Positions 1 through 10,816 are shown, numbered from the stretch's first letter. The stretch: 64,000 nt of DNA from Pseudo-nitzschia pungens (GCA_037355855.1 CM074759.1:5766001-5830000), one strand, 5' to 3'. Numbers and translations are program-made. The notes: generated by a model not told the origin, from the letters alone.

Positions 1-1025
1 TCAAGCAAGCAGCTTCCCTGGTTTAATTGCCTCGCTCACGGTCGCCAGTTTGTTTCTACACGATTTGCAGTTGTCTACTGGAATTTCTAAATTCTGTAAC
101 TCCAGAGCACCTCTGTGAGTTTCGAACGTGACTCTTCTGGTAGTGCTCCAGTCTTTTCTTTTGGTTCCCCTGGAATTTTTCCTTGTCCAGACCAACATTG
201 GACCTGTTGTTGCTGCTGTACCCTGTTTCCCAGCCTCCCAGCCTACAACCTATCAACCTATCAACTGGCATTTGTCCGCAACCGGTGCTTCTCCTGCCCC
301 GGCCTTTGTCATCACCTGGCACTTTTACATCCAAGAGGCGTGCCTGCTGTTGCTCCAGCACCCAACAGCTTGCTTTTCAGCTGTTGCTTTGCCCTCAACC
401 GGTGCTTCTCCTGCCCCGGCCTTTGTCATCACCTGGCACTTGCGCATCCAAGAGGCGTGTCTGCTATTGGTCCAACACCCAATTGCTTGCTTTTCCGTTG
501 TTGTTTTGCTCTCAACTCCAGAGCACCTCTGTGGGTTTCGAACGTGCCATTTCTGGTAGTGCTCCAGTTCTTTTTGGATCCCCTGGAGTTTTTTCCTGTC
601 CAGAACAACGGTGGACCTGTTGTTGCTGCTGTACCCTGGTTCAAACCCAGCGTACAACCCCAAGCTATCCATCCCGCAGTCAGGCTCCCAGCAGTCAGGC
701 TCTCAGCAGTCAGCCCACCAGCAGTCAGCCAACCAGCAGTCAGCCCACCAGCAGTCAGCCCACCAGCAGTCAGCCCACCAGCAGTCAGCCCACAAGCAGT
801 CAGCCCACCAGCAGTCAGCCCACCAGCAGTCAGCCCACCAGCAGTCAGCTCACCAGCAGTCACCGGTGCTTCTCCTGCCCCGGCCTTTGCCCACAACCGC
901 AGCTCCAACACCCAATTGCCTGCTTTTCAGCTGTTGCTTTGATCTCAACCGGTGCTTCTCCTGCCCCGGCCTTTGCCCTCAACTGCAGCTGGTGTCTCTG
1001 CCCTCAGTGCTCCACTTCTGGTACG
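1..1025 (+). repeat. LINE-A 5' leader with conserved block, 110-120 bp repeats and 15 bp minisatellite
   Basis: Bases 1-235 match, in reverse complement, the leader block at 30630-30865 of LINE-3 and 60840-61060 of LINE-1. Two units of the 110-120 bp repeat (core 'ccggcctttgtcatcacctg') follow at about 280-510. A second partial copy of the conserved block lies at 515-660. Next comes a 15 bp minisatellite at about 695-865 (unit CACCAGCAGTCAGCC), and then two more partial 110-120 bp units to about 1000. The leader stays open in the ORF1 frame from 183, but every other copy supports a start at the ATG at 1026, so I treat this as untranslated. Confidence 0.75.
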
Positions 1026-4000
1026 ATGCCTCCGCGGCCCACCTCCCAAACAGCTTCCCGGAAGAAAAGATCTTCCACACCTCCTTCTTCTGCTAGGTCT
1101 GCCTCTGGGACTCGGTCTAACAAGCGCCCATTTGTGCAAAAGACCCCTCCAAGACATTCTAGTGTCACCTCTGCTCTTACTACTCCCTCTCCTACTCTTG
1201 ATACCAGATCATCCTCTTCCTCTGCCTCATCAGCCTCTTCATCCTCTATGCCTGGGTCTTCTGTTGATGATATGTCTTCCTCTTCTTCTGTGTCCTCATC
1301 TGCAGGTATGCTTTCTGATGTTGATATGCTTGGCACTGAACCTGCTCCAGGGGATTCCTTGAAGACTTCTTCTTCCGCAGGTGTGCTCTCTGACGTTGAG
1401 ATGCTTGGCACTGAATCTGCACCAGGGGAATCTGCACCAGGGGACTCTGCACCAGGGGATTCCTTGCAAACTTCTTCTCTGTCAACAGCTTCTCAGCTAG
1501 GCTCCCAGGAGTCAGGTCCTCCGCAGTCAGGTACTCTGTCAGGCTCTCAGTCGTCAGGTGCTTTGCTGTCAGACCCCAAGCTGATAAGCTCCCAGACCTC
1601 AGGCTCCCAGCAGCAGGGCTCCCAGCAGCAGGGATCCCAGCAGTCAGGACCCCAGCCCCCAGTCTCCCAGCAGCCAGGATCCAACCAGGCAGGCTCCCAG
1701 CTGCCAGGCCAACAGACGTCCAGACACACACCAAAGGGCTCTGGGACCTCAGGCAAGGTCCCTGCTTCCTCCATCCTCAAGCAATCTACTCTTGCCTTTT
1801 CCTCTGCCCAGAAAGCTGATCCCTCTCAGCAGCAAGCACGCCAATCCCAACGCCAAGCGGCTCTGGCTGCTGCCAACAGGGCTCATTCCGCTTCCTTCTT
1901 CTGGTGTTTTTATGGTAAGGGTCCCTGTTCTGGCAAGTCTCCTATACCATCTGCAATTCATGCCTTTCGAAAATCTCCAACTGGTACCCGGTTATGGGCT
2001 GGGTGTCCAAGCCCCACACACTTTTTCAGCAAGAAGGAGGGTAAAGACAAAAAATCCATCCATGATATTTGCCGGACTGCCATCCCTCCTGTTTATGCTC
2101 AGGTTTTTCCGGACAATCCAGACTGGCGCAATGCCTCTGTAGCTTCCTTGGCTTCTATTGCCTCTGCTTGCTTTCAAGACTCTGCCCCAGCCTGGACCAA
2201 GCAACCACCTGGCCAGGCTCTGAAGCAATGTCTTATTGGTTTGGTCAAGATGTCTCCTGAGTGTTTTGATGACCTGTATTGTGCAGGCAACCTTTTGCCT
2301 AGTACTGAAGGCAAAGTATGGTGGGCAGCCAATCAGGCGCTTGGTTCTCATTGGCATTTCAAGAAGCGCCCTCCTACACCTGCGCCACCAGTGGCTGATG
2401 ATGCTTCCACTTCCAACTCTTCCACTTCCAAATCAGTGTCCTTTCTTCCTGGTGGTGGTGATGCTACTGTCTTGTCCTCCTCTGCTGGGCATTTCCTCCA
2501 ACGCCGAGGGGTTTGCTCCAGTGATTCTAGAGCTCCAGTGGATGTCACTGCTGGCACCAAGTGTTCTCATAGTTCTTATGTCACTCTGTCCCTTCCAAGG
2601 TTGATGTCACAACGCCCTGGGGAACTATATGATGAGCTGCTCAAGTCTCTCAAGGAAGCTTTGGATCTTCTATGGACTGTTGACAAGCGCCTGGTGTTGT
2701 ATGTTTTTCCCTCAAGAGCCAGGCTCAACCCCAAGGCCAAGCCTGTTACCAAGTTTTGGATGACACTTCCTGACAGGAAGACCTTGGAATTGTATGTTGC
2801 TCAGCTCTGGCTTCGCAGTAGAACTGCTCCTCATCTACGCTTCTTTGTGGGACACAGTGCTTCCCTGGAGAAACTCTTTTCAGCACAATTGCTCCAGAGG
2901 CTCAGAGACCGTGACATGGACCTGACATATGACCACATACAGGCCCCAGTTATTGTCACATGTGGCTTTCTCCTTGGATCTTACATGCAGAGTTTTGATC
3001 TTGACCACTACAACGAATTGCTTCAGACTCATCCCAGGTTTCAGGCATGTCCTATTGCTGTTATCAGGAAGAATATCAGCCTTGACAACTCCAGAACTCC
3101 TGATCCCAATCCGGTTCTGGCTGCTCATGTTTTATGTGATGCAACAAAGCGCGCCCAAACTGTTAAGCTCCTCAAAGCCCAGTTCAACCGTTGCAAACCT
3201 TCAGACATTGCCTCTTTACCTGATGGTAAATTCTACAAGTTTATTGAGACAGCTACCAATCCTTCTGACAGACCTCTTCCCCCCTCCAAGCTCAAGACTG
3301 TTCGCCAGGCTAAGCACCGCCAAGCCAAATTTATTGAGAGCCATGAAACTGCTCCTGTTCTGGGGGTAGTTGATCTTGATCTTCCAGTTGACTTGGGCCA
3401 AGGGCTGGGTTTGAAGACACTGCGCAGTGTGCTTCTGGGCATCAGAACCTGTGACAATTGGTCATGGCCTCTTTTTCTTTCTGTTGATACCAGTTCATAC
3501 CGAGGCGAGATCCTTGCTTTGTACAATATCACTACCAAGGCTGAAGCAATGGCCATGTTGTCTTTCCTGCCTATTATACTGGAAGCTCATTATGGTTCTT
3601 GTGTTAGACAATGGTTCTCTTCTGAGTGCTTGACTGAAATGGAAGCTTACCATTGGGATGCTGCTGTCAATTGTGTTGTGGAAACTGCACCTGCTGCAGA
3701 TCCAATGCAGGATGACTCTCTTCCCTTTTTTGGTGATGGGGACACACGAGATTGGGAACTTGTTGATGATGACTTGTCAGTTGACCTTGCTCCTGATCTC
3801 ACTTTTGATCTGGATTTGCACTTTAACCTCCAAGCCCGTGCTGACAGTGGTGGTGGAGGCTTTGATGATTCTCAATCCATGGATACTTTAGCGACCGGCA
3901 CTTCCAATCTCACTGATGTCCAGGCCTCGGCGCCTGCAGGTGCTGTTCCTCCTGGCGGTGATCCTACCCATGTGGCCAAGACTGATGCCTCCCCTGGTAT

Positions 4001-4094
4001 CTCTCCTGTTGTTCCCCCTGAAGTTCCTGACCCTCCCCATAATGCCATGGCTGGTGACCTCCCTGTGGCCTCTCCTGATTCTCAGTCCCATTGA
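1026..4094 (+). CDS. LINE ORF1 protein (LINE-A copy, C-terminus lost)
   Basis: Predicted 1,022 residues from the ATG at 1026; the same Met-Pro-Pro start is used in the other copies. The N-terminal third is low complexity: a basic Ser/Thr/Pro stretch, acidic SSADVLSD-like repeats, then Gln/Ser/Gly repeats such as GSQQQGSQQQ. The remainder is a well-conserved globular region I do not recognise, beginning near 'SFFWCFYGKGPCSGKS' and containing 'CPSPTHFFSKK' and 'LGVVDLDLPVDLGQGLG'. No CCHC knuckle or RRM is visible. A role in RNA binding or RNP assembly is only expected by analogy with other LINE ORF1 proteins. The normal last 70 or so residues are missing because the internal deletion joins this frame to ORF2 sequence and gives a stop at 4092-4094. 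The N-terminus is the same type as in LINE-1 and unlike LINE-2 and LINE-3. Confidence 0.85.
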   Translation: MPPRPTSQTASRKKRSSTPPSSARSASGTRSNKRPFVQKTPPRHSSVTSALTTPSPTLDTRSSSSSASSASSSSMPGSSVDDMSSSSSVSSSAGMLSDVDMLGTEPAPGDSLKTSSSAGVLSDVEMLGTESAPGESAPGDSAPGDSLQTSSLSTASQLGSQESGPPQSGTLSGSQSSGALLSDPKLISSQTSGSQQQGSQQQGSQQSGPQPPVSQQPGSNQAGSQLPGQQTSRHTPKGSGTSGKVPASSILKQSTLAFSSAQKADPSQQQARQSQRQAALAAANRAHSASFFWCFYGKGPCSGKSPIPSAIHAFRKSPTGTRLWAGCPSPTHFFSKKEGKDKKSIHDICRTAIPPVYAQVFPDNPDWRNASVASLASIASACFQDSAPAWTKQPPGQALKQCLIGLVKMSPECFDDLYCAGNLLPSTEGKVWWAANQALGSHWHFKKRPPTPAPPVADDASTSNSSTSKSVSFLPGGGDATVLSSSAGHFLQRRGVCSSDSRAPVDVTAGTKCSHSSYVTLSLPRLMSQRPGELYDELLKSLKEALDLLWTVDKRLVLYVFPSRARLNPKAKPVTKFWMTLPDRKTLELYVAQLWLRSRTAPHLRFFVGHSASLEKLFSAQLLQRLRDRDMDLTYDHIQAPVIVTCGFLLGSYMQSFDLDHYNELLQTHPRFQACPIAVIRKNISLDNSRTPDPNPVLAAHVLCDATKRAQTVKLLKAQFNRCKPSDIASLPDGKFYKFIETATNPSDRPLPPSKLKTVRQAKHRQAKFIESHETAPVLGVVDLDLPVDLGQGLGLKTLRSVLLGIRTCDNWSWPLFLSVDTSSYRGEILALYNITTKAEAMAMLSFLPIILEAHYGSCVRQWFSSECLTEMEAYHWDAAVNCVVETAPAADPMQDDSLPFFGDGDTRDWELVDDDLSVDLAPDLTFDLDLHFNLQARADSGGGGFDDSQSMDTLATGTSNLTDVQASAPAGAVPPGGDPTHVAKTDASPGISPVVPPEVPDPPHNAMAGDLPVASPDSQSH

Positions 4095-7000
4095 TTGTTG
4101 GCTTTTCTCCTTCTGCTTGGCAGGTCATCACTGATGTTGAGATCTTCAAGAAACCTGGGGAATATAGGGTGGATAAGATGAGGCTTATTCAGCTGATGTC
4201 TCCTGAGTTCCAAATCAACAACAAGATGATTGGCAGACGCATTCTTGCCCATGCTGAACGTGCCAATGCTGTGGCTGTTGATCAACATGGAAGCAGGAAA
4301 CACCACAAGGCCATCAACACCTGCCTGAACAAGAAGCTCATCTGTGATGTGTTGAGGCAGAAGCGCCGATCTGGTGCTGTTGCTATGAATGATGCCAAGG
4401 GCTGCTATGATAGGATCTCTCATCCCATTGCAGGTCTCACTCTCCAGAGCTTTGGGGTTCCTGCACATGTGTGTGAGGTTCTTTTGTCTACTTTGCAACT
4501 TGCCAAGCACCACATCAAAACTGGTTTTGGTCGGTCCGGTCCTGTGTATGGTGATGAACCTGTTCCTCTCAGTGGTTGTGGCCAAGGCAATGGTATTGGT
4601 CCAACTCTTTGGGCTTTGGTGTCAACAATTGTCTTCCGAATGATGCAACAGGCTGGGCATGGTGTCCATCTTCTCACTTCATTGTCACTGCAACTGGTTT
4701 CTCTTGTGGGTTTTGCCTTTGTGGATGACACAGATTTGTTTTGTGCTGGCTCTGATTCCTCCACATCTGGTGAGGAATTAGCTGTTGACTTTCAGGCAGC
4801 TCTTGACCGATGGGCTGGTGGGATTATTGCCACTGGTGGTGCTATTGAACCTGCCAAATCTTTCTGTTATTTGATTGATTTCAAATGGAATGGATCCGGC
4901 TGGGATTATCGCTCCATTGCTGACATGCCTGGTGACTTCTCAGTTGCTGACAAGAATGGCAATCGAGCTACCCTGGATCGTTTTGAAGTTGACCATGCTG
5001 ACAAGACTCTTGGGGTTTTTATCTCCATGGATGGCAATGAGGAAGCACAGATTGCTCACATGAAGTCCCAGTCTCAGTCTTTTGGATCTCAACTCAAGGC
5101 TTCCAAGTGTGAGAAGCGCGCATCCCTCTACACCTTCAAGTATTCTTTCATGAAGTCTGTTGAATACCCCATGCCTGTCACGCAACTTGATGAGGCCACT
5201 TGGACTAAGATCATTCACCCAGCTCTTGTTCCTGTGCTGAATAAAGCAGGGATGTCACGGACATTTCCCAGACATGTGTTCTATGGTCCTTCCCTCTATC
5301 AAGGCTTTGGATTCATCCATCCATACCTCCTCCAAGAGTTCAGTCATATTGCCACCCTCTTTCAGGAATCTGTCAGGTCCTCACAAACTGGTAGGATTCT
5401 CCGGCTAACTGCTGAAGCTCTCAGGCTTGAACTTGGCATTCCTCTCCATCTTGGTGTCACACCATATCATCCTTTTGCTTCCTACGTCACTCCTTGCTGG
5501 TACAAACATGTGTGGAAGTTTTTCTCTGTTCACCCCGTGAGCTTGTTTGAAGACTTCCCAGATCTTCCTCTGTTACGTTCCAATGACTGTTATCTCATGC
5601 AAGCCTTTGTCAACGCTGGCTTCAGAGGTGCTGACTTGTCCCTCTTGAATCACATGCGCATGTCCCTCAAGGCTATTTCCCTTGCTGATATTTGTACCCC
5701 AGATGGGAAGAGACTCTCTCCCATGGCTTTCCAGCTGATATCCTCCAATCACTTGAGGGATCATCTTGACTGGCCGAGATGTCCTCCATCTTGGCCTCCA
5801 ACAGCACAGCGCTTATGGACTAAGGCACTTCAGACCTGTTTTCTTCCCCCTTGTCCACCCCCTGCAGCCAGGGCACTAGCTCCTTCTTTTCATCTTGGGC
5901 CTTGGCTCTCTCCCCAGACAGCTTCTCTTTGGCCTTGGTTTATGTCTCCATCCACCAACAGAATATTCTTCAAAACTTCTACTGGCTGGACTGTGAGCAC
6001 CTCCCAGGGCAGGGGCAGATACAGGGTCACTGCTGAAATCCTTTCTGACAAACCAGCCTGCGCTGATGTGCTTGTCTGCCCTGTTATTTGTGGCCAAGTT
6101 GTCCGCGTTGTCGGGTCTTCAGCCTTTGTTTCTGAACCTCCTGACAAGGATCCTCTGGAGTACAATCCATTTGATTCTCTTCCAGACTCCCCGGCAGATG
6201 CCTTTGACGCACTCTGTGCGTCTCCAAGGGTACTTCTCCACAAATATTCCCTACCACAGGCTGGCTGTCAGCACATTGTTGATGCTATCCAGAGTGGTAC
6301 TGCCAGTGCTGTCTGTGATGGGTCATTTGATCCGGAACTTCTCAGAGGAACTTCTGCTTTCATCCTGTCACCCAATACCTCCACCAAGTCTGCTTCATTG
6401 TTCCTCACTGGCTGTAATTTTGTCAGTGGATCCCCTGAGGATCAGTCATCCTATAGGAGTGAACTGGCAGGTATCATTGGGGTTCTCACCTGTTGCACTG
6501 CTCTGGTGAGTATCTTTGATATTGCTTCTGGCTCTATCACCATTGCTCTGGATGGTGACACAGCTCTCAAACAGGCTGAGGGATCATGGCCATTGGTTAT
6601 TTCCCAGAAGTCTTTTGATTATGTTTATGTCATCAGAAACATGATTTCTGCCCTGCCAATCTCTGTGCACTTTCAGTGGGTTCAGGGCCATCAATCTGGA
6701 ATCTTTCTTGATTGGTGGGCACTTCGCAATCATCAGGCTGACAGCATGGCCAAGGCATTTCTCTCTGTCCATAGAGCTTCTGCCCATCACTATCCCAGAC
6801 TTGTGTTTGAGCCCTGGGCATTTTCTCTCAATGGATGCAAGTGTTCAAGGTTTGATCAGAATGCTCTGCATGTTGCCATTTCTGGTCCTCCTCTTCTTAA
6901 ATATTGGCAGACCCACCATGATATCCCCATTCCACAACCTGTTTTGGGTTCCATCCATTGGTGTGCCCATCTGTCTGCCTTCAAGCGTCTACCTCCTGGC

Positions 7001-7783
7001 ATGCAAAGGTGGTTTGTCAAGTTTGCTTCTGGATGCATTGGTGTTGGCAACCAACTACTTCACTACCAGTATCAGGATCACTCCAGGTGCCCATTGTGTG
7101 ATGCAGACAACGAGAAGGTTTCTCATGTGCTCTCCTGCAAGGATACTGAGGCTGTCACGCATAGTGTGTCTGCCTTCACGGGACCACTGCAGAAGAGGCT
7201 TGAAGCTGAACAAACTGATCCATCATTGGTTGCTGCCATTGTGGATCTTCTCACAAGAGTTCGGAAGGGCCAGAGAATTTATCCATCATCCTACTCCCTT
7301 GCAATTGCTTCTGCTGTCAGGGCACAGAGGACAATTGGTTGGCACAACTGGCTTCTTGGTAGGTGGTCTCCTCGCTGGTATCAAATCCAGGCTGACTACT
7401 ACTCCCACATTGGAAGCAAGCGCTCTCCCAAACGTTGGGCTACAGCTATCATCCATCAGTTCTTTCTTACCTCCTGGGATCTTTGGACTTATAGGAATGA
7501 ACGACTCCATGGTCCTGGGGGTACCCTTGATGCTGAACAACACCAATCTCTTGATGCTTCCATCACCTCTGAATTGGCGATTGGTGCAGCTGGTGCACTT
7601 CCCCAGTCACACTCCCTGTTACAAACCCCTTTCCAAGTCCTACAAGGTTACACCCTGACTGCCAAGCGGCAGTGGCTTGCAACCATCCACCTTGCAAGGA
7701 AGCAGTATGCAGCGCCTGTCCCACCAGTGCAGCCATACCAACAAGAGGCTGCTCTTCTCAGAGCCTGGCTTACTGGACCTTAG
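4091..7783 (+). pseudogene. LINE ORF2, endonuclease-less deletion derivative (RT, RNase H, zinc finger)
   Basis: Open for about 1,230 codons but without a credible start: the first codon is a TTG overlapping the ORF1 stop. Sequence begins at 'IVGFSPSAW', residue 740 of the intact 1,970-residue ORF2. Present are the reverse transcriptase (motif A MNDAKGCYDRI, motif B GCGQGNGIGP, motif C FVDD), the RNase H (CDGSF, YRSEL, ALDGD, NHQAD) and the C-terminal CPLC-x8-H-x3-C finger. The APE endonuclease is completely absent. A one-base change gives a stop two residues early (LTGP rather than LTGPQG). It could not start target-primed integration with its own endonuclease. Confidence 0.88.
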
Positions 7784-8087
7784 GGTTGATTACACTTTTT
7801 ACCTTGGTTTTGTCTTATGTTCCTGCTTCTTATCCTGTCCCATCCCTTTTGATACTGGACCTTATCCCAATATCTCCATTCCCATCTCACTTTCTCTCAA
7901 GTCCCTATTTTGTGGGACTTGTTTGTCTTTTTCCCTGCTTGATGTTCAAGGTTTGTTTGAAAATTTGTCGTTCTACCACTTGGGGTCCTGACTCTATGAT
8001 GGAGGCGACGTTAAAGTCTGGTTACAGACTGAGTAATTTAGTTTCACCTTTGGTGATTAAAGTTATTTAAATACGTATATTATTATT
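7784..8087 (+). other. LINE-A 3' UTR and structured tail
   Basis: About 300 bp, closely matching the 3' UTRs of all other copies. The last 100 bp hold a perfect hairpin (GTCTG-GTTA-CAGAC), a second hairpin (TCACC-TTT-GGTGA), the palindrome TATTTAAATA, and then (ATT)n. By analogy with LINEs that need a specific 3' structure, this is the likely template recognition site for the ORF2 reverse transcriptase. Confidence 0.75.
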
Positions 8088-8571
8088 CTTTCCATCTTGG
8101 GCATTGGCTCTCTCCCCAGACAGCTTCTCTCTGGCCTTGGTTTTTGTCTCCATCCACCAACAGAATATTCTTCAAAACTTCTACTGGCTGGACTGTGAGC
8201 ACCTCCCAGGGCAGGGGCAGATACAGGGTCACTTCTGAACTCATTCCTGACAAACCAGCCTGTGCTGATGTGCTTGTCTGCCCTGTTATTTGTGGACAAG
8301 TTGTACGCGTTGTTGGGTCCTCAGCCTTTGTTTCCGAACCTCCTGACATGGATCCTCTGGAGTACAATCCATATGATTCTCTTCCAGACTCCCCAGTAGA
8401 TGCCTTTGATGCACTCTGTGCGTCTCCAAGGGTACTTCTCCACAAATATTCCCTACCACAGGCTGGCTGTCAGCCCCTTGTTGATGCTATCCAGAGTGGT
8501 ACTGCCAGTGCTGTATGTGATGGTTCATTTGATCCGGACCTTCTCAGAGGAACTTCCGCTTTCATTTTGTC
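8088..8571 (+). pseudogene. LINE-A2 ORF2 fragment (linker and start of RNase H)
   Basis: Reads in one frame from 'FHLGHWLSPQTASLWPWF' through 'STNRIFFKTSTGW' to the first RNase H catalytic motif (CDGSF) and 'TSAFILS', where the E1 element interrupts it. The frame resumes at 13340 with 'PNTSTKTASLFLTGCNF'. Leaving out E1, the duplication and one 21 bp target duplication keeps the frame. The upstream part of A2 is expected to the left of LINE-A, outside the window. Confidence 0.85.
8551..8571 (+). repeat. Target-site duplication of E1 (left copy)
   Basis: A 21 bp segment starting AACTTCCGC and ending TTTTGTC. It recurs at 13319-13339 directly after the E1 tail, and at 11280-11300 as part of the tandem duplication. 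Its length is typical of target-primed insertion by an APE-type LINE. The exact 5' border is uncertain by two bases because E1 begins ACAA and the host reads ACCC here in other copies. Confidence 0.88.
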
Positions 8572-10590
8572 ACAATTTGCGCGAAGCGCATTTTGTCCGA
8601 CGTTCCGATGTTCCAGTACTAAAAATACGTAGATTTCTACACAACTTTACCATGCGATATCTCGCTCCCTTATACACCCCCAATCACAACCCCAGGACCT
8701 ACATGTATTAACCAAGACCTGCGCTCTTCGTTTCTGCTATCGGTTCAGTTGCTGGATGCTTCGTTTGGTTGCTTTGGTTGCCAATTCACCACTCGGCGGC
8801 CGATCGAGCAGCAGCAGCAGCAGCAAACCGACACATAATTTTCTACAGCACTTCCAGTACAGATTCTACCGTACAGCAAAACCGACAACAACGTTGTATT
8901 TCTGCTTCGCTTCGATCTGTTTCCCAGCTCCATTCCAAGGCCCTTAAGTATATCTTATACTTAATGTTCTACACTGTTTCCAAGCTGCTTAAGTGATTCT
9001 CACTTAATGTTCTACATTCTTCGAAGTTCCTTGCTGAGTCCTCTTAAGTCTTTTCAAGTCGAAGTTCACGAACAGCCCCTTCCACTGTAGGAATCTTTTT
9101 TTAAAAAAGAAATTCTGTCATCTGTTTTCAAGTCCATTGCCCTGCTGGACCATATGTGTTTTCGCTTATGGTCCTACTGTTTCTTGACCCAAGCCCCAAA
9201 GCCGCTAAGTACAGTTTGCTTAAGGCTCCACCACCTACATAACCCTCTCAGGTGTACTGTATAAATGTCATCTGTTTCCAAGTCTACTGCCCTGATGGAC
9301 CCTAAGTGTTTTCGCTTATGGTCCTACTGTTTCCTGACCCAAGCCCTAAAGCCACTAAGTACAGTTTGCTTAAGGCTCCCCTACCTACATATACCTCTCA
9401 GATGCATTCTTCAACTGTCATCTGTTTTCAAGTCTACTGCCCTGATGGACCATAAGTGTTTTCGCTTATGGTCCTACTGTTTCCTTACCCAAGCCCCAAA
9501 GCCGCTAAGTACAGCTTGCTTAAGGCTCTCCTACCTACATATACCTCTCAGATGCACACTTCAACTGTCATCTGTTTTCAAGTCTACTGCCCTGCTGGAC
9601 CATAAGTGTTCTCACTTAAGGTCCTACTATTTCCTGACCCAAGCCCCAAAGCCGCTAAGTACAGCTTGCTTAAGGCTCTCCTACCTACATAACTGTCTCA
9701 GATGCACACTTCAACTGTCATCTGTTTTCAAGTCTACTGCCCTGATAGTCCATAATTGTTTTTGATTATGGACCTACTGTTTTTATGACCCAAGCCCCAA
9801 AGCTGCTAAGTACATGTTACTTAACGCACCACCACCTACATATACCCCTCCAGTTCACAGTACAGCAGAGACCTGTTTTCAAGCCTACAGCCCTGATGGT
9901 CCATAAGTGTTTTCACTTAAAGGCCCTGTTTCCAAGCTACTACAGGAGAGCAAGTTCAAGTTCGAACAGAAGGCCAGCTGTTACGAATTTGAATTTGGTA
10001 GTAGGCTCCACCGCCTCTACGTGTCTCCTACTACGAAGTTCGAACAGAAGGACAGCTGTTACGAATTTGGTAGTAGGCTCCGTACTATATGTACCATACA
10101 GTGGTAAGGAATGTGTTTGGGGCACTCGCATTACTGATGCTGCAATACAGCATGCAGAGACCAGTTTTGCTTGCGTCAGCTGACCACTAGCATTACAGAT
10201 ACTATGTATCTAGGCAAGGGTTTTGCTTGTGTCAGCTGACCACTCCAAGCATCACTGATGCTGTACAGTGGCATTCAAGGGACAGTTTTGCTTGTGTTTT
10301 CCCTTTCACGTTCTTGTTACCCCGTCTCCTGTACGCTTTGCAACAGCTGTGTCTGTTGTGCTCTGGACTGGTTCGTTTTTTTCCTGTTTCTTACCAAGGT
10401 TCGTTTGCAAAATAGCCGTCTTTACAACCTGGGGCCTATTCCCCATGGTTGAGGCGGCGCGTCGTTCTACAACTTGGGGCCTAACCTCTCTTCGATTGAG
10501 GCGACGATAAAGTCTGGTTACAGACTGAGTAGCTTTTAACCACCTTCGGTGGATTTTCCTACTTAAATAAGTATATTATTATTATTATTA
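8572..10590 (+). mobile_element. E1: 2.0 kb non-autonomous element with LINE-like ends, copy 1
   Basis: The first 75 bp (ACAATTTGCGCG... to GTAGATTTCTAC) are a diverged version of the 5' end of the LINEs (32010-32082 in reverse complement). The next 300 bp still resemble the LINE leader, including 'CACATAATTTTCTACAGCA'. The centre holds a tandem array of about 150 bp units. The last 90 bp carry the family 3' tail: GAGGCGACG, GTCTG-GTTA-CAGAC, CCACC-TTC-GGTGG, then (ATT)n. There is no ORF1 or ORF2; the short open frames are by-products of the repeats. I read this as a parasite of the LINE, moved in trans by its ORF2 protein (inference). Confidence 0.82.
9110..9950 (+). repeat. About 150 bp tandem repeats inside E1 copy 1
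   Basis: Six units, beginning near 9121, 9268, 9420, 9570, 9720 and 9870. Each contains 'tctgttttcaagtctactgc', an inverted motif around 'ccataagtg...cgcttatgg', and 'ccaaagccgctaagtacag'. The period is a multiple of three, so frames stay open by chance for up to 166 codons. The inverted motif could form a short hairpin in each unit. The unit vaguely resembles the 'cttgaaaacaggggctttag' and 'cacttagggacc' motifs of the LINE leader in reverse complement, which suggests common origin. Confidence 0.85.
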
Positions 10591-10816
10591 TTATCCCAAT
10601 ATCTCCATTCCCATCTCACTTTCTCTCAAGTCCCTATTTTGTGGGACTTGTTTGTCTTTTTCCCTGCTTGATGTTCAAGGTTTGTTTGAAAATTTGTCGT
10701 TCTACCACTTGGGGTCCTGACTCTATGATGGAGGCGACGTTAAAGTCTGGTTACAGACTGAGTAATTTAGTTTCACCTTTGGTGATTAAAGTTATTTAAA
10801 TACGTATATTATTATT

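Larger units (their letters stand above)
1..8087 (+). mobile_element. LINE-A: non-LTR retrotransposon, cut by left window edge, internally deleted
   Basis: A member of the same LINE family as the three minus-strand copies further right. It holds 5' leader repeats, ORF1, the RT/RNase H part of ORF2, and a 3' UTR ending in the family tail TACGTATATTATTATT at 8076-8087. The outer 5' leader lies beyond the left edge: base 1 corresponds to the leader about 1.2 kb from the 5' end of the complete copy LINE-3. Relative to LINE-3 about 2.3 kb is missing at 4080, removing the last 70 or so residues of ORF1 and all of ORF2 up to the reverse transcriptase. The tail runs directly into ORF2 sequence of another copy (A2) at 8088, so LINE-A most likely sits inside A2. 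Confidence 0.9.
7862..10590 (+). repeat. 2,729 bp tandem duplication, unit 1
   Basis: Positions 7862 to about 10590 recur at 10591 to about 13319 with a period of 2,729 bp. The unit spans the end of the LINE-A 3' UTR, the start of the A2 ORF2 fragment and the whole E1 element. Both units share the same internal joints at 8087/8088 and 8571/8572, so this is a duplication and not independent insertion. The joint at 10591 lies where the E1 (ATT)n tail meets 'TTATCCC' of the 3' UTR, so short TTAT homology probably guided it. Confidence 0.93.

Noticed and set aside
8088..8571. A2 as a simple 5'-truncated LINE insertion
   Set aside because: No target duplication can be matched around 8088 and 15060, while an insertion of LINE-A into A2 explains the direct joint of the LINE tail to ORF2 and parallels the right-hand nest. 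It cannot be proven because the left side is outside the window.
9265..9765. 166-codon frame in E1 (and its duplicate at 11994-12494)
   Set aside because: It follows the 150 bp repeat, whose length is a multiple of three; no recognisable domain, and no frame spans the rest of E1.
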